DNA of 64,000 bases from Ichthyophis bannanicus (taxonomy: Eukaryota; Chordata; Amphibia; Gymnophiona; Ichthyophiidae). Location of the stretch: positions 154,479,532 through 154,543,531 of the forward strand of contig CM066041.1 of assembly GCA_033557465.1 (NCBI GenBank). Direction: 5' to 3'. This document shows positions 39,930 through 50,040 of this stretch, piece by piece (position 1 is the stretch's first letter; each line of letters opens with the position of its first letter). Under the pieces are notes generated by a model. It ran no database searches. It had not been told where the DNA came from and worked only from the letters and a program-made list of their open reading frames with translations. Both the position numbers and the translations under genes were made by a program.

Positions 39930-40085
39930 AACAGCAGGAATAAGTCTTCACATATGGGTATCGTCGGTACCGACGGAGCCTGCGCGGGAACGCTCCCCAG
40001 CGTCCAGTAAGAAAGCTTTTGGGAGCATCCCACAGCGCCTGCGCGCTGCCTTCCCGCCTTTCCCAACCGCCTCTCTCCAGTTCGA
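39930..40085 (+). repeat. DIRS 2 inverted terminal repeat (left in window)
   Basis: Pairs with the reverse complement of about 45298-45440; GC-rich, containing CGTCGGTACCGACGG, itself a short palindrome. Confidence 0.92.
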
Positions 40086-40166
40086 GTTTTAAAGCTGAGA
40101 CAAAGAGAGAGAGAGGAAAGGAAAGATAGAATAGAGAGATACAACTCCTAGGGGAGGTGGGTGGGT

Positions 40167-40262
40167 TGTGAAGACTAATTCCTGTTGTTCCCAGAGATCA
40201 CCTGTTACAGGTAAGTAACTGTGCTATCTCCAGGAACAAGCAGGAATGAGTCTTCACATATG
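40167..40262 (-). repeat. DIRS 2 internal complementary region
   Basis: 40167-40229 is the reverse complement of the left end (39895 to about 39955) and 40230-40262 is the reverse complement of the right end (about 45428-45462), meeting at GTGC/TATC. Same logic as in DIRS 1. Confidence 0.92.
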
Positions 40263-40378
40263 GGGACTCCCTAGCTGCAGATGCCAGGGGAAGACCCCAG
40301 GTTGTGTGTCCTTGAAAAGGACTCTACCTCCCCCCATGGATCTCTGGCATCCAACCAGGGTAGGTGGGTAGGAGTTGA

Positions 40379-41450
40379 TTAGGAATGGAACAGGTGTTTG
40401 AGAACAGCCTGACCAAATGAGGCATCCCGGCGGGAGTCCTTGTCCAAACAGTAATGGGCTGTGAAGGTATGAACCGAGGCCCAGGTGGCCACTCGACAGA
40501 TTTGGTCGATGGACACAGAGTTTAGATGAGCCATTGAAGATGCCATGGCTCTCACATTGTGAGCTGTGACATGGCCCTCCAGAGAAAGGTTCCTACTCTG
40601 GTAGGCGAAAGAAATACACTGAGCAATCCAGTTGGACAGTGTTCTCTTAGAAACTGGAAGTCCTAAATGAGAAGGATCAAAAGCAACAAAGAGTTGAGAA
40701 GACTTTCTATGTTGCTGTGTTCTTTGTAAGTAAAAAGCAAGAGCTCTCTTACAATCCAAGGTATGAAGATTCCTCTCTGCACTTGATGCATGAGGTCCTG
40801 GAAAAAAGACAGGTAAATATACCTCTTGGTTTAGATGAAAAGGCGAGACCACTTTGGGCATAAAGTGTGGATTGGTCCTGAGGACTACCTTATCATGATG
40901 GAACCTTGCATAAGGTGGATTAGCCACCAAAGCTTGCAATTCACTGATGCAGTGTGCTGAGGTGACTGCAATGAGAAAGATAACTTTCCAAGAAAGAAAT
41001 TTCAAGGAGGTGGTGGCTAAAGGTTCAAAGGGTGGCTTCATGAGCTGGTCAAGAACCAGGTTTAAGTCCCATGCCACTGGAGGTGGTCTAATGGGAGGTT
41101 TAGTTAGAAGAAGGCCTCTCATGAATCTTGTTATAAGAGGATGAGAGGAAATAGGCTGTCCATTGAGAGGCTTGAGGGACGCTGCAATAGCACTCAAATG
41201 GACTCTTACTGAATTCATTTTAAGACCTGCATGGGATAAATGCAGGAGATACTCCAGTAAAGAATTCAAAGGTATTGCAAGAGCGTTAAGACCCTTTTCT
41301 GAACACCAAATGGTAAATCTTTTCCATTTGAAAGCATAGGAACATCTAGCATAGGAACATCTAGAGGCATGAATAATATCTCTGACTTGCTGAGAGAGAT
41401 GAAAACCTTGAAGGTCTAGGCCTTCAGCAACCAAGCCCTGAGATGAAGAG
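40379..41450 (-). pseudogene. DIRS 2 tyrosine recombinase, first catalytic Arg replaced
   Basis: Frame open to the stop at 40379 and continuous with the RT frame upstream. Seen: core-binding segment with YAFKWKRFTIWC (about 41320), LTSAHCISELQALVA (about 40950), where DIRS 1 has SARRISEL, so the first catalytic Arg is now Cys (a CpG-type C-to-T change would do it); GHVTAHNVRAMASSMAH (His/Arg block, about 40545) and ATWASVHTFTAHYCLDKD (Tyr, about 40450). Loss of the first Arg should abolish recombination. A 15-bp tandem duplication (41335-41364) adds five residues in the core-binding part. Confidence 0.9.
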
Positions 41451-41796
41451 ACTGGGGGTTTGGGTGCCACAACGTTTCCTCCTCCTGGGATAGAAGGTCT
41501 GGTGCAGAGCCCAAGTCCAGGGAAGGAGCTTGAGAGAGATGCAGAAGTAGAGGATACCACACTTGGCGTGGCCAATGTGGTGCTATGAGGATCATGGTTC
41601 CTCGATCTCTCTGAAGCTTGAATAGTGTTTTGGGAATTAAGGGAATGGGTGGAAAGGCATAAAGGAAGTCTTGACCCCAGTGAAGGAGGAAGGCATCCTT
41701 GGCCTGAACTCCCTGACACGGAATTCTGGGACAGAACCAGGGAAGTTTGGCATTCCACGGACTTGCAAAGAGGTCTATGTCCGGGGTTCCCCAAAT

Positions 41797-42250
41797 TCAA
41801 AAAATCCTGGCTACCTGGTCCATGTGGAGGGACCACTTGTGTGGAAGCAGAACTCGACTGAGTCTGTCTGCCCAAGAGTTTTGAACGCCTGGAAGATATA
41901 CTGCCAGAAGATGAATGTGATGCTCTCTGGCGAAGGCCCACAGTCGCAAACCTTCGTTGCAAAGCGACAGAGAGCCAGTCCCGCCCTGCTTGTTTACATA
42001 GAACATGGCTACTTGGTTGTCCGTATGGATGAGGACTGTCCTGTAGCTGAGCAGGGAATGGAACACTCTGAGAGCTAAGAATATTGCTCTGAGTTCCAAG
42101 AGATTGATATGCAGAGAAGTCTCCTGTGGAGACCAGATGCCCTGGGTGGAGAGATCCTGCAGATGAGCTCCCCAACCCATTGGAGAAGCATCTGTTGTAA
42201 GAGTTGCTTGGGGTAGGTAGTGACTGCTGAAAAGGGGACCCCAGCAACAG
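41797..42250 (-). pseudogene. DIRS 2 RNase H domain
   Basis: Read in a frame different from RT: LTTDASPMGWGAHLQD (about 42170-42215), HINLLELRAIFLALRVF, IHTDNQVAMFYVNKQGGTGS (about 41990) and VQNSWADRLSRVLLP. The first Asp, Glu and second Asp of RNase H are kept. A frameshift near 42250 separates it from RT. The recombinase frame is open straight through this segment. Confidence 0.88.
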
Positions 42251-43168
42251 ATTTGGAGAGGACTTCCACCACTGGAGAGACCAAAAGAGGCGACTGGAGT
42301 TTGCTATTTTGTCTGACAGGCAACCTGATGCCTGAGTCCATTGGGTGGACAAAGTCCATTGAGCTGCCCTCATGTGAAGGCGAGCATATGGAACCACGTG
42401 CACGGTAGATGCCATGTGGCCTAAGAGTTGTAACATCTCTCGAGCAGTTAAATGGGACTTTAACTGTATCTGGGAGGCTAACTGCACTAAGCGTAGGCAA
42501 CGGGCCTGAGGAAGATAGGCCCTTGCAGTTGTGGTATCCAGCAAGGCCCCTATAAACTCCAGAGACTGAGTAGGGATGAGATTTGATTTTGGGATGTTTA
42601 TTACCAGTCCCAAATACTGGAGAACACGCATTGTGCAGATTAGACAATTCTGGGCCTCTGATTGGGATGGAGCTTGAATGAGCCAGTCGTCCAGGTAAGG
42701 GAAGACAAATATTCCTAGAGTGCGTAGAAATGCAGCTACTATTGCCATGCATTTCATGAACACCCTTGGTGCAGAGGCCAGACTGAACGGAAGCACCCTG
42801 TATTGGTAGTGCTTTCCCTGAAAAAGGAACCGAAGGAACCTTCTGTGTGTTGGATGGATGAGGACATGGGTGTACGCATCCTTGAGATCTAGAGAACAAA
42901 GCCAGTCCTGACTCCGAAGGTATGGAAGCAGAGCACCAAGAGAAATCATCTTGAATTTCTCTTTGAATAGAAACTTGTTCAATTCTCTGAGATCTAATAT
43001 GGGTCTGTAGCCCCCTGTTTTCTTTGGGATAAGAAAATAAGGGGAGTAGAACCCTGAGCCCTGTTGAAGAAGAGGTACTTCTTCTATTGCCCCTTGGGCA
43101 AGAAGGGTGGCAATCTCCTGACCCAGAAGGTTGAGGAGAGATGCTGGAGAATTGAACTGTTTCACCAT
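42250..43168 (-). pseudogene. DIRS 2 reverse transcriptase domain
   Basis: Minus strand from 43168: YSPYFLIPKKTGGYRPILDL, WLCSLDLKDAYTHVLIHPTH, QYRVLPFSLASAPRVFMK and the catalytic box FPYLDDWLIQA (about 42690), followed by SLEFIGALLDT and LQLLGHMAST. The RT itself is open, but its frame runs into the recombinase frame because of the indel near 42250, so no normal RT-RNase H fusion can be made. Confidence 0.9.
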
Positions 43169-43185
43169 GGTGCGAGGAGGAAGGC

Positions 43186-45073
43186 TTAGTTCTCTAGTTG
43201 CAAGTCAAAGGCCCTGAGGAGGCTGAGGCTGCTGGGCCGTGGAAGGCCTAGCAGCCTTTGACTTGGCCTATTAGGTGGTTGCTGACGTTTTGCAGCAAAA
43301 CGACCTGCAGAAGATGCCTGCTGACCATAAGCAGGATAATATCTTCCCTTTTTAGAAAAAGATGTCTTTTTGAACAATCTTTTCTTAGCAGGAGCAGAGG
43401 TGGACTTTGAAAGTCGATCCAAAGCGGAGTTCTCAGCATCCATCTGAGTGGCCTTTGCTTGCCAATCCTTGCCAAAAAGGTTTTCACCTGTACAAGGAAG
43501 ATTTCCTAATTCATCTTGGACCCAGAGTTCCAAATCAGAAGCTTGTAGCCAAGCAATTCTGCGTGTACCTATGGCAATAGCCGAGGCTCTGCTTACACAC
43601 TCAAAAGAGTCAAAGGCTGCACGGTTGGAAAATTTGGAAACATCCTGGGCATGTTTGAGCCAAGTGAGAAACTCCTGCCTTTTATCTTCTGAAATAAAAG
43701 GGGTTAAAGTCTGCAGATGATCTATGATCTGTGACTTCCTTTAGAAACATCCCTATATAGAGACTATAGGAGTTGATTCTGGCAGCTAGCATAAAAGCTT
43801 GAAAAACCCTACGGCCAAAAGCATCTAGGGTCCTGCATTCACGTCCTGGAGAATTAGATGAGAATTTGCACTCTTTATCTTTCTCATGGCAGACCCTACC
43901 ACAATAGAGTGGTGAGGAAGCTGAGTCTTATGAAAGCCAGGACAAGGAGGGACACGATATATGGTGTCTAACCTGCGAGAATAAGGAGAGGTAGTAAGAG
44001 GTGTCTCCCACATGCTCAACATGAGATCATACAAAATCTCTTGAACAGATAAAGTAGCTGCCTCTTTAGGAGCCTTAGGATATTGTAGAATATCCAGCTG
44101 CTTGGCTCTAGGCTTTGACTCGGGGGCCACTGTGACGGATAGGCCCCTAGCCACCTCCCTAATGAAGTCTTGAAAAGACAAGTCTTCTGGAGGAGACATT
44201 CTTCGTTTAGGAGAAGAAGACTCCTGAGGAAGAAGTATCGATGCCTCGACAGATCCTTCGGACTCGTCAGAGTCTTCGGAGGAATCGAAGTATCGCCTGT
44301 CTGGATGCTCCTGTAAAGCCCGATATACGTACCGAGTGGGATCGACATCGGGAGTAACCGGTACGGTTCGGTACCGATGGGCTTCATAGGACAGGGTACT
44401 GTTGCAGTCGACACCGAGCCGATGTCGATGCAATCGGTACCGGAACCGGGACTGATGCCGGTGCCGGTGCCGGAGCCGGTACCGGCAACGGGGATTGTTA
44501 CGGTACCGGAGGCGTCGCAGCCTGCATGAATGCCGTCAGGGTGCGCTGCATTGTCAGAATCTTCGGATCCATCGACGCCACCAAAGTCTGGATGTCGGTA
44601 CCAGTGGGAGCCACCGGTACCCCAGAACACGGCAACAGGTAATCGGTCGAGGCCGAGCCATCGATGTCAACCTGTGACCCCATAGACAATGCTTTGGAAG
44701 TCGAAACTTCCCACCGGGGTAACTTTGCCGGTGCGGAATCCTCGAGGACAAGCCCGGAGGCATCTCGATGCTTAGAGGGAGATTTGCCCATCGAGGACCA
44801 GCCAGATTTATGCTTGGTTACCTGAGATCCATGGGAGGAAGAAGAAGCCCTGGAAGACGTCGATGCCACCGAAGCTGCATCAGAGGGAAACAGGGTACTG
44901 AGCTTGGCTGCTCGGTTCTGCCGACCTCTTTTAGACATCATGGCACAGGACACACAATCCGTGATGGAATGGTCAGGACCCAAACATTTTAGACACCAAT
45001 CATGGGTGTCGGTGACAGAAATAGTACCGCCACATTTTGTGCACTTTTTAAACCCGGAGGCGGGCTTCTCCAT
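43186..45073 (-). pseudogene. DIRS 2 gag-like ORF1 (several frames)
   Basis: Starts near 45073 (MEKPASGFKK) with CTKCGG...CLKCLGPDH...CVSC, the same Cys-rich opening as DIRS 1 gag. It passes a Ser-rich stretch, then a low-complexity region of GGTACC/GGTGCC repeats (44340-44520) coding Gly-Thr or Arg-His-Arg runs depending on frame, where the frame breaks. Further on come SSEDSDESEG (acidic), LSFQDFIREVARGLSVTVAP and ETPLTTSPYSRRLDTIYRVP, and after another break a basic C-terminus with AAKRQQPPNRPSQR. Non-functional. Confidence 0.85.
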
Positions 45074-45297
45074 GAGGAGAAAGGTTTTAGGCCTAAGGCC
45101 CAAAAACTAAAATGCACAGTGAAGAAAGTATAAGTTTGTTTTTGTTTTTGTTTTGTTTTTTAAAGAAAGAAAAGAAAAGACCGGCGGTACCGGTCCGACG
45201 TCGAAGAAGGCAGACGCGACACAAAATAATAAAGAAAAAATAAAGAACTTCTTCTGCGGTGACAGGAACACGACCTGCTGGCTCCGTGGAAAAGAAG

Positions 45298-45440
45298 AAC
45301 TGGAGAGAGGCGGTTGGGAAAGGCGGGAAGGCAGCGCGCAGGCGCTGTGGGATGCTCCCAAAAGCTTTCTTACTGGACGCTGGGGAGCGTTCCCGCGCAG
45401 GCTCCGTCGGTACCGACGATACCCATATGTGAAGACTCAT
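45298..45440 (-). repeat. DIRS 2 inverted terminal repeat (right in window)
   Basis: Reverse complement of the left arm; followed by about 20 bases of outer end to 45462. Confidence 0.92.
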
Positions 45441-45462
45441 TCCTGCTTGTTCCTGGAGATAG

Positions 45463-45633
45463 AAAGATAGTAGATTGCCTTGAACCACCGTGGAAGGGAG
45501 GGGCTGTACATGGGTTTCGAGATTTTTGTTTTAGGGTAGAGAGATTTGGGGTGTGTGGGGGAGGGCAAGTGAGTTTGGGGAGAAGTGTGGGAGGAGCTTG
45601 GGTGCTGTGGAAGTGTTTGTTTGTATCTTTAGC
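45463..45633. other. Unassigned spacer
   Basis: G/T-rich flank between DIRS 2 and the hAT MITE. Nothing recognised. Confidence 0.4.
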
Positions 45634-46240
45634 CAGTGCCATACCTAGCTCAGTGCAAGCGGTGCAGCCGCACAGGGCGCAAAACAATAGGGGCACATTT
45701 GGGGATGCCGGTCTTTGCTCCCCCTCCCACTGCCTGCCCTTGTCCCATCGCCGCTTTTAGGGTTCCCTTGGTGGTGGCAGTGGTGGCGGGACCTCCAATC
45801 GAAAATAAAAAACACCACAGAACTCTCTCTCTGATTCCGCACCTGCATGCCGACCTGATCCCCCTCTTCTGACGTATGCTTGTGTCAGAGGAGGGAGGGA
45901 CCAGACCAGCCATTCAAACGCAGGTCTTTGCAACTCCGCACTTGAATGGCTGATCTGGTCCCTCCCTCCTCTGATGCGAGCATAAGTCAGAGGAAGAGGA
46001 TCAGGCCAGCATGCAGGTGCAGAGTCGGAGAGACCCCCATGTTTTATTTTTCAATTGGAGGTCCTGCCATCGCCAAGGGAACCCTAAAAGTGGTGGCGGG
46101 GCAAGGGTAGGCCAGGTGGGGAGTCGACTGGAGACATGGAGGTAAGGGGGAGATGCTGGGCATGGGGTAAAGGACAAACTGGAGGGGAGCACCATATGTG
46201 CAAGTCACACAGGGCACATTTATGGCTTGGTACAGCCCTA
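45634..46240. mobile_element. hAT-type MITE with long internal foldback, 607 bp
   Basis: Left end CAGTGCCATACCTAGC against right end (reverse complement) TAGGGCTGTACCAAGC; imperfect. Flanks TCTTTAGC (45626-45633) and TCATTAGC (46241-46248) match 7 of 8. Inside, roughly 45755-45925 is the reverse complement of about 45930-46100 (for example GGTTCCCTTGG with CCAAGGGAACC, and CCTCCAATCG with CAATTGGAGG). No gene. Confidence 0.82.
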
Positions 46241-46829
46241 TCATTAGCTGATCAGGCCATTGGCTTTTTCTGCTATTTTCCAGGTTTGTTTGTTTTTTAA
46301 ATTTACATGTGCAAATTTTCTTTTATCCATTTTGTTTTTGAGGGGCAAACAGATTGCACACAATTGTTAGGTAAAATGCATGGAACAGAAGTTACAACCC
46401 TAAACGAGGGAATGGAGGTAAACTGTATGGAGCAGCATTTAGATGCCTAGTTGCCTTATTGGGCACAGCAGCTGCACCATTTCAGCTTTTATCTGCTGTC
46501 ATCTACAGTCAGTGTTACAAAATGTTTCTGCAGCACCTTATTGTAAAGAGCACCTAAAAATGCCATGCTTGCTCTTGCCCCTGTCAGCTTACACGTGTTT
46601 CAAAGAGGCAGAGAATTGCGAGACTTCGGTGGGCCCACGGAGCAGACACAGTGCGGGAAGCCAACTTTAAGGTGAATTAATTTGCCGAGCTGTCTCGGGG
46701 GAGGGGGGGGGAAGAGAGGAGGGGGGGAGAGAATCGCAGTGCCTAGCGCTGCAGCTCCTGGGGGGACCAGGAACGCCATTGAGTGTGACAAATTATCTCA
46801 TCAGGGATCTTGTGGTGTATAGAAATGTC
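46241..46829. mobile_element. Spacer with a CR1 second-family tail at 46390-46515
   Basis: 46390-46515 resembles the tail of the family at 15000-15482 (TTATTGGGCACAGCAGCTGCACC and TTTATCTGCTGTCATCTACAG). A G-rich run is at 46699-46730. The rest shows nothing. Confidence 0.55.
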
Positions 46830-47460
46830 TTTAGGAACTAAGAGACATAAAGATAACTGAATGGATGGCAGCTCCAAGGACCACATGGTAACTTGCCTGA
46901 CTAGAAGAAAGGCCCAAAGTTAGCAGGCCTCATGTACCATCTAGGCAGGAATTTAGAAAGATCTGGGGAGCAATCAGCTGTCCTGGTCCATGTAAGCACT
47001 GAGGACATAGGAAGATGCTAGAGGCAAAATTTAGGATGCTACGTAGGAAGCTAAAAAACAATCTCCGAGGTGGCGTTTTCTTCTCAGTTTCACACATAGG
47101 AGCCCAGAGGCAGGCTGTGCTCCACAGTCTCCATGGCTGAATGAAGGAGAAGGCTTTAGATTATTTAGGAAATTGAGATTTTTGGGGGAAATGGGTAGCT
47201 TTTTCCATTGGTTTAGGTTCCACCTTAACAAAATGAAACCCAGATGATGGTGCTGACAGTTAAAAAGGAGAGAGAACAATTTAAAAACCATATCACAGAG
47301 GAAAGTCAACAGTTGCTTGGGAGTGCATGGTTCAGAGCAGGGCATTTATAAAGCATATCATCGGAAAAGTGAAATTAGGGTATCCTGACGGTGAAGATGT
47401 GGAAAATGCTAATTCCAACTTCCCAAAATCAATTGCTAGAACATAGGTTGTGAAAATGAA
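46830..47460 (+). mobile_element. CR1 LINE 5-prime part (esterase-like ORF region?)
   Basis: Broken frames give AVLVHVSTEDIGR, FRMLRRKLKNN, LHGWMKEKALDYLGN and FWGKWVAFSIGL followed by a HLNKMK-like ending. I read this as the SGNH/esterase-like domain of CR1 ORF1, where HVGTND and a late DGLHLN motif are usual. It is too decayed to be certain. Confidence 0.55.
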
Positions 47461-47859
47461 TAAAGGGGATAATTTCATAAAAGCTTTTCCAAGAGAAAAG
47501 GTTATTTTACATGTGGAAAAGGCCTTTTATAAACTTGCCCTGTGGTATACACGAGTATAAGTACAACACACACTTATACGTGTATAAGTGTATCCAGAGC
47601 TGTAGCTTGGGCTGAGCAGTGGAAGAGTTGTGAAGTACATGCAGATACTTGCAAAGAGTACACACAAACACATACGCACACAGCTTTTTCAGAGCAGGTG
47701 TAAATGTGTGCATCAGCAATTATAAGCTATAGGCGCTAGCTTCTGTTGCCTATTTTATAAAGTTACATAGGCACCTATGTTGCCTTTATAAAATAGGCTT
47801 AAAATAAGCACCTTTTTAGACTTTTCACGTAGGGTCTTATTATAAAGTCAGGCCCAAAA
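47461..47859. repeat. Unclassified repeat inserted in CR1
   Basis: Begins GATAATTTCATAAAAGC and ends CTTATTATAAAGTCAGGCCC, with CATATGCGT-like alternating ACAC/TATAC words between. Similar endings occur at 6140 and 14830. Termini may be inverted (TTTATAAAAT...). Class unknown. Confidence 0.5.
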
Positions 47860-48369
47860 AGTTTACATTTTGGTGTCTGCAAATTCCAGAAGTCTAGAAA
47901 AAAAATATGGAAAAGTTAGAGTATACTGAATTAAATGATGATATTGATGTAAAGCATTGATATAGCAGGTCAAGAGATAATTTACTAAGACATTTATCAA
48001 AGAGGCAAAAGCTAATAATAAACCCTTTTTCAAGTAGATAAAGAAGAATGAATCCATGAGGGAGTCAGTTGGGCTATTTGATAATGGGGGAGAGGTTTAA
48101 ACGGACACTCAGGGAGGAAAAGTTCATTGTTGAGAAATTAAGCAAGTTCTTTCCTGTGGCTTTTGTAGTGGAGAATGTTGGGGATACATCCATACTGGAA
48201 TGACTCTAAGTGATGATTTGAAGCAATTGAAAAAAAAATCTATGACTCTAGAAAAGATGCTAGAGCAACTGGCAAATTAAATACTAAGAAATCACCAGAT
48301 CCCAATGGCATTTATCACAGAGTTCTAAAGGAACTCAAAGGAGAAATTTTAATCATACTTTATAATTCC
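47860..48369 (+). mobile_element. CR1 LINE, linker region before RT
   Basis: Words ELNDDIDVKALIQQVK, KANNKPFF, then FDNG, EEKFIVEKLSKFFPVAFVVE, KSPDPNGIYHRVLKELKGEI and LYNSF, in shifted frames. This is the endonuclease-RT linker of CR1. It ends at the DIRS 3 insertion and resumes after 55733. Confidence 0.75.
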
Positions 48370-48829
48370 TTTCCTTAAATCCTGCTACACCTATCTAGGT
48401 GAATGGGTTATGCTTCCTTGTCAGCAGGAAACAGACTTGAGCATCTTTCAGTGATTTCATCAGAAGGTAGAACCATTGGTGCAGCACCAAGAAGCCAAGA
48501 AGACACTTCCCAAGTAGTTAGCAAGACTGAAAAACTCAGAGACAAAAATAACAATCAACAATCCAACAAATGATTGGAACCAAGTGTTTGGCTGTCTTTT
48601 CACAGCTGAATTTTTACCAGGCACCACAACAACAGTGCAGTTTATAGGCAGGAGGACTTCCCAACCTATATGAAAGTTTTCCAGGGCAGGTCCTGGACTG
48701 GTCTAGTAGGATTCAAGGAAAGGAAATTATCAGGTGTGATTAAAATTTCTCCTTCCTTATTATCCTGCTAGACCAGTCCAGGCGAGTGGGACATACCCAA
48801 GCAGCCAGGATTCAGGGTTGGAGGAAGAC

Positions 48830-49165
48830 AATGGCAAGGCTGTCCTGGCCAGAGCAAAGGTGCAATCAGCACTTGCTTCCATATGCAACCTGTAGCGCTT
48901 TACAAAGGTACTCAGATGGCCAGGTAATCACTTTACAGTTATTTTCTGGAATACCAAGACAGACTCAGCTCAGGAGGAGACCTGTGACCTATAAGAGTGA
49001 GCCCTGATTCCCTCTGGTACCCGCTTTCTAGCCAAAAGGAATGCTGAACGAATGGTCTCTTTGATCCAGTGGGGAATTGAGGACTTGGCCGCTGCCTGTC
49101 CTTTTCTTGGACCATTGAAGAGAACAAAAAGATGGTCCGACTAACGAAAGGTGTTTCTATCAAGA
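48830..49165 (-). pseudogene. DIRS 3 recombinase, C-terminal part
   Basis: Minus strand: RLFVLFNGPRKGQAAAKSSI, PHWIKETIRSAFLLARKRVP, then RAHSYRSQVSS (His/Arg block) and TFVKRYRLHM (catalytic Tyr). It parallels RAHSTRAQAASWA and FVKHYRLD of DIRS 1. Stops are present. Confidence 0.82.
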
Positions 49166-49289
49166 AGGTATGGGCCAAACACAGAGGATCTCTATGGGAA
49201 AAAAGGGACTGTAAAGCTTAGCAGTTGGTATGAATGGGCAGATTGGATAGGACATATGGTCTTTATCTGCCAAGATTTTTATGTGTTTC
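49166..49289 (+). mobile_element. CR1 second-family 3-prime tail in DIRS 3
   Basis: Plus-strand KVWAKHRGSLWEKRD followed by TTGGATAGGACATATGGTCT and TTTTTATGTGTTTCTAATA. It interrupts the recombinase of DIRS 3. Tail is of the 52063-53323 kind. Confidence 0.82.
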
Positions 49290-50040
49290 TAATACCCTTT
49301 CTTACATCAAACAGATATAGAGAATGATCTAGCCAAAGATTCTCCTCCACAAAAAGAGAACAGAATGACTACATGATTGAGGTAAAAAGGAGAGATCACC
49401 TTTGGAAGGAAGGATGGCACTATTCGCAAAGAAACGGAAACCACCGAGATGACCAAAAAGGGTTTGTGACAGGATGGGCCTGCAGCTCAGAGACCTGTCT
49501 GACAGAAACAATAGCCACCAGAAACACTAACTTTAGTGTCACATCTTTGAGAGAAGCCTTACAGATGAGCATAAAGGGATGACAATTTCAGCACTTTCAA
49601 CACCAATGAGAGGCTCCACTGGGGACAAATCTGCTTAACCTCACTGAGAAAGCGAGAAACCTCAGGGTGCACTGCTAAGGACAAGCCCTACATATGTCAC
49701 CGGTGGTACGCCAAGGTCACTACATAAATCTTAAGAGAACTCAGGACCAATCCCAGGTCCAAGCCTACTTGCAAGAAAGATAAAATGGCATCTATATCCA
49801 CTTTCCCAGCTGTCAGGGTTTGAGAAGAACACCACCTCTCAAAAGTCTTCCAAATCTTCACATAAGCTAAAGGATTTGAGGTTCTAAAAGCCTTAAGTAG
49901 TGTAATTACTACTGCTCCAGGGTAGTCTTTCTAGAACAGCTTTCACTTTTCAAGGGCCAGACCATAAGTAAGAAGGGAGTGGGATCCTCTATCAATAGGG
50001 ACCCTTGAAGGCCCTTCTCCTGCAGGAGCTGGAGTGGGGA
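49290..50040 (-). pseudogene. DIRS 3 recombinase, N-terminal and core part
   Basis: Minus strand: LAYVKIWKTFERWCSS (core-binding, about 49850), FLQVGLDLGLVLSSLKIYVV, LSEVKQICPQWSL, CHKPFLVIS and LRIVPSFLPKVISPFYLNHV (about 49380), mirroring LRPVPSFLPKVLSTFYLNQV of DIRS 1. The Arg block is missing or unreadable. Confidence 0.82.

Larger units (their letters stand above)
39895..45462 (-). mobile_element. DIRS retrotransposon 2 (about 5.57 kb)
   Basis: Minus-strand DIRS with inverted ends (39930-40085 against 45298-45440), internal complementary region 40167-40262, gag (45073 to about 43186), RT/RNase H (43168 to about 41800) and recombinase (about 41450 to 40379). The ends share GGTACCGACGGAGCCTGCGC and its complement. 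All genes are damaged. It differs strongly in sequence from DIRS 1 and DIRS 3. Confidence 0.94.
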
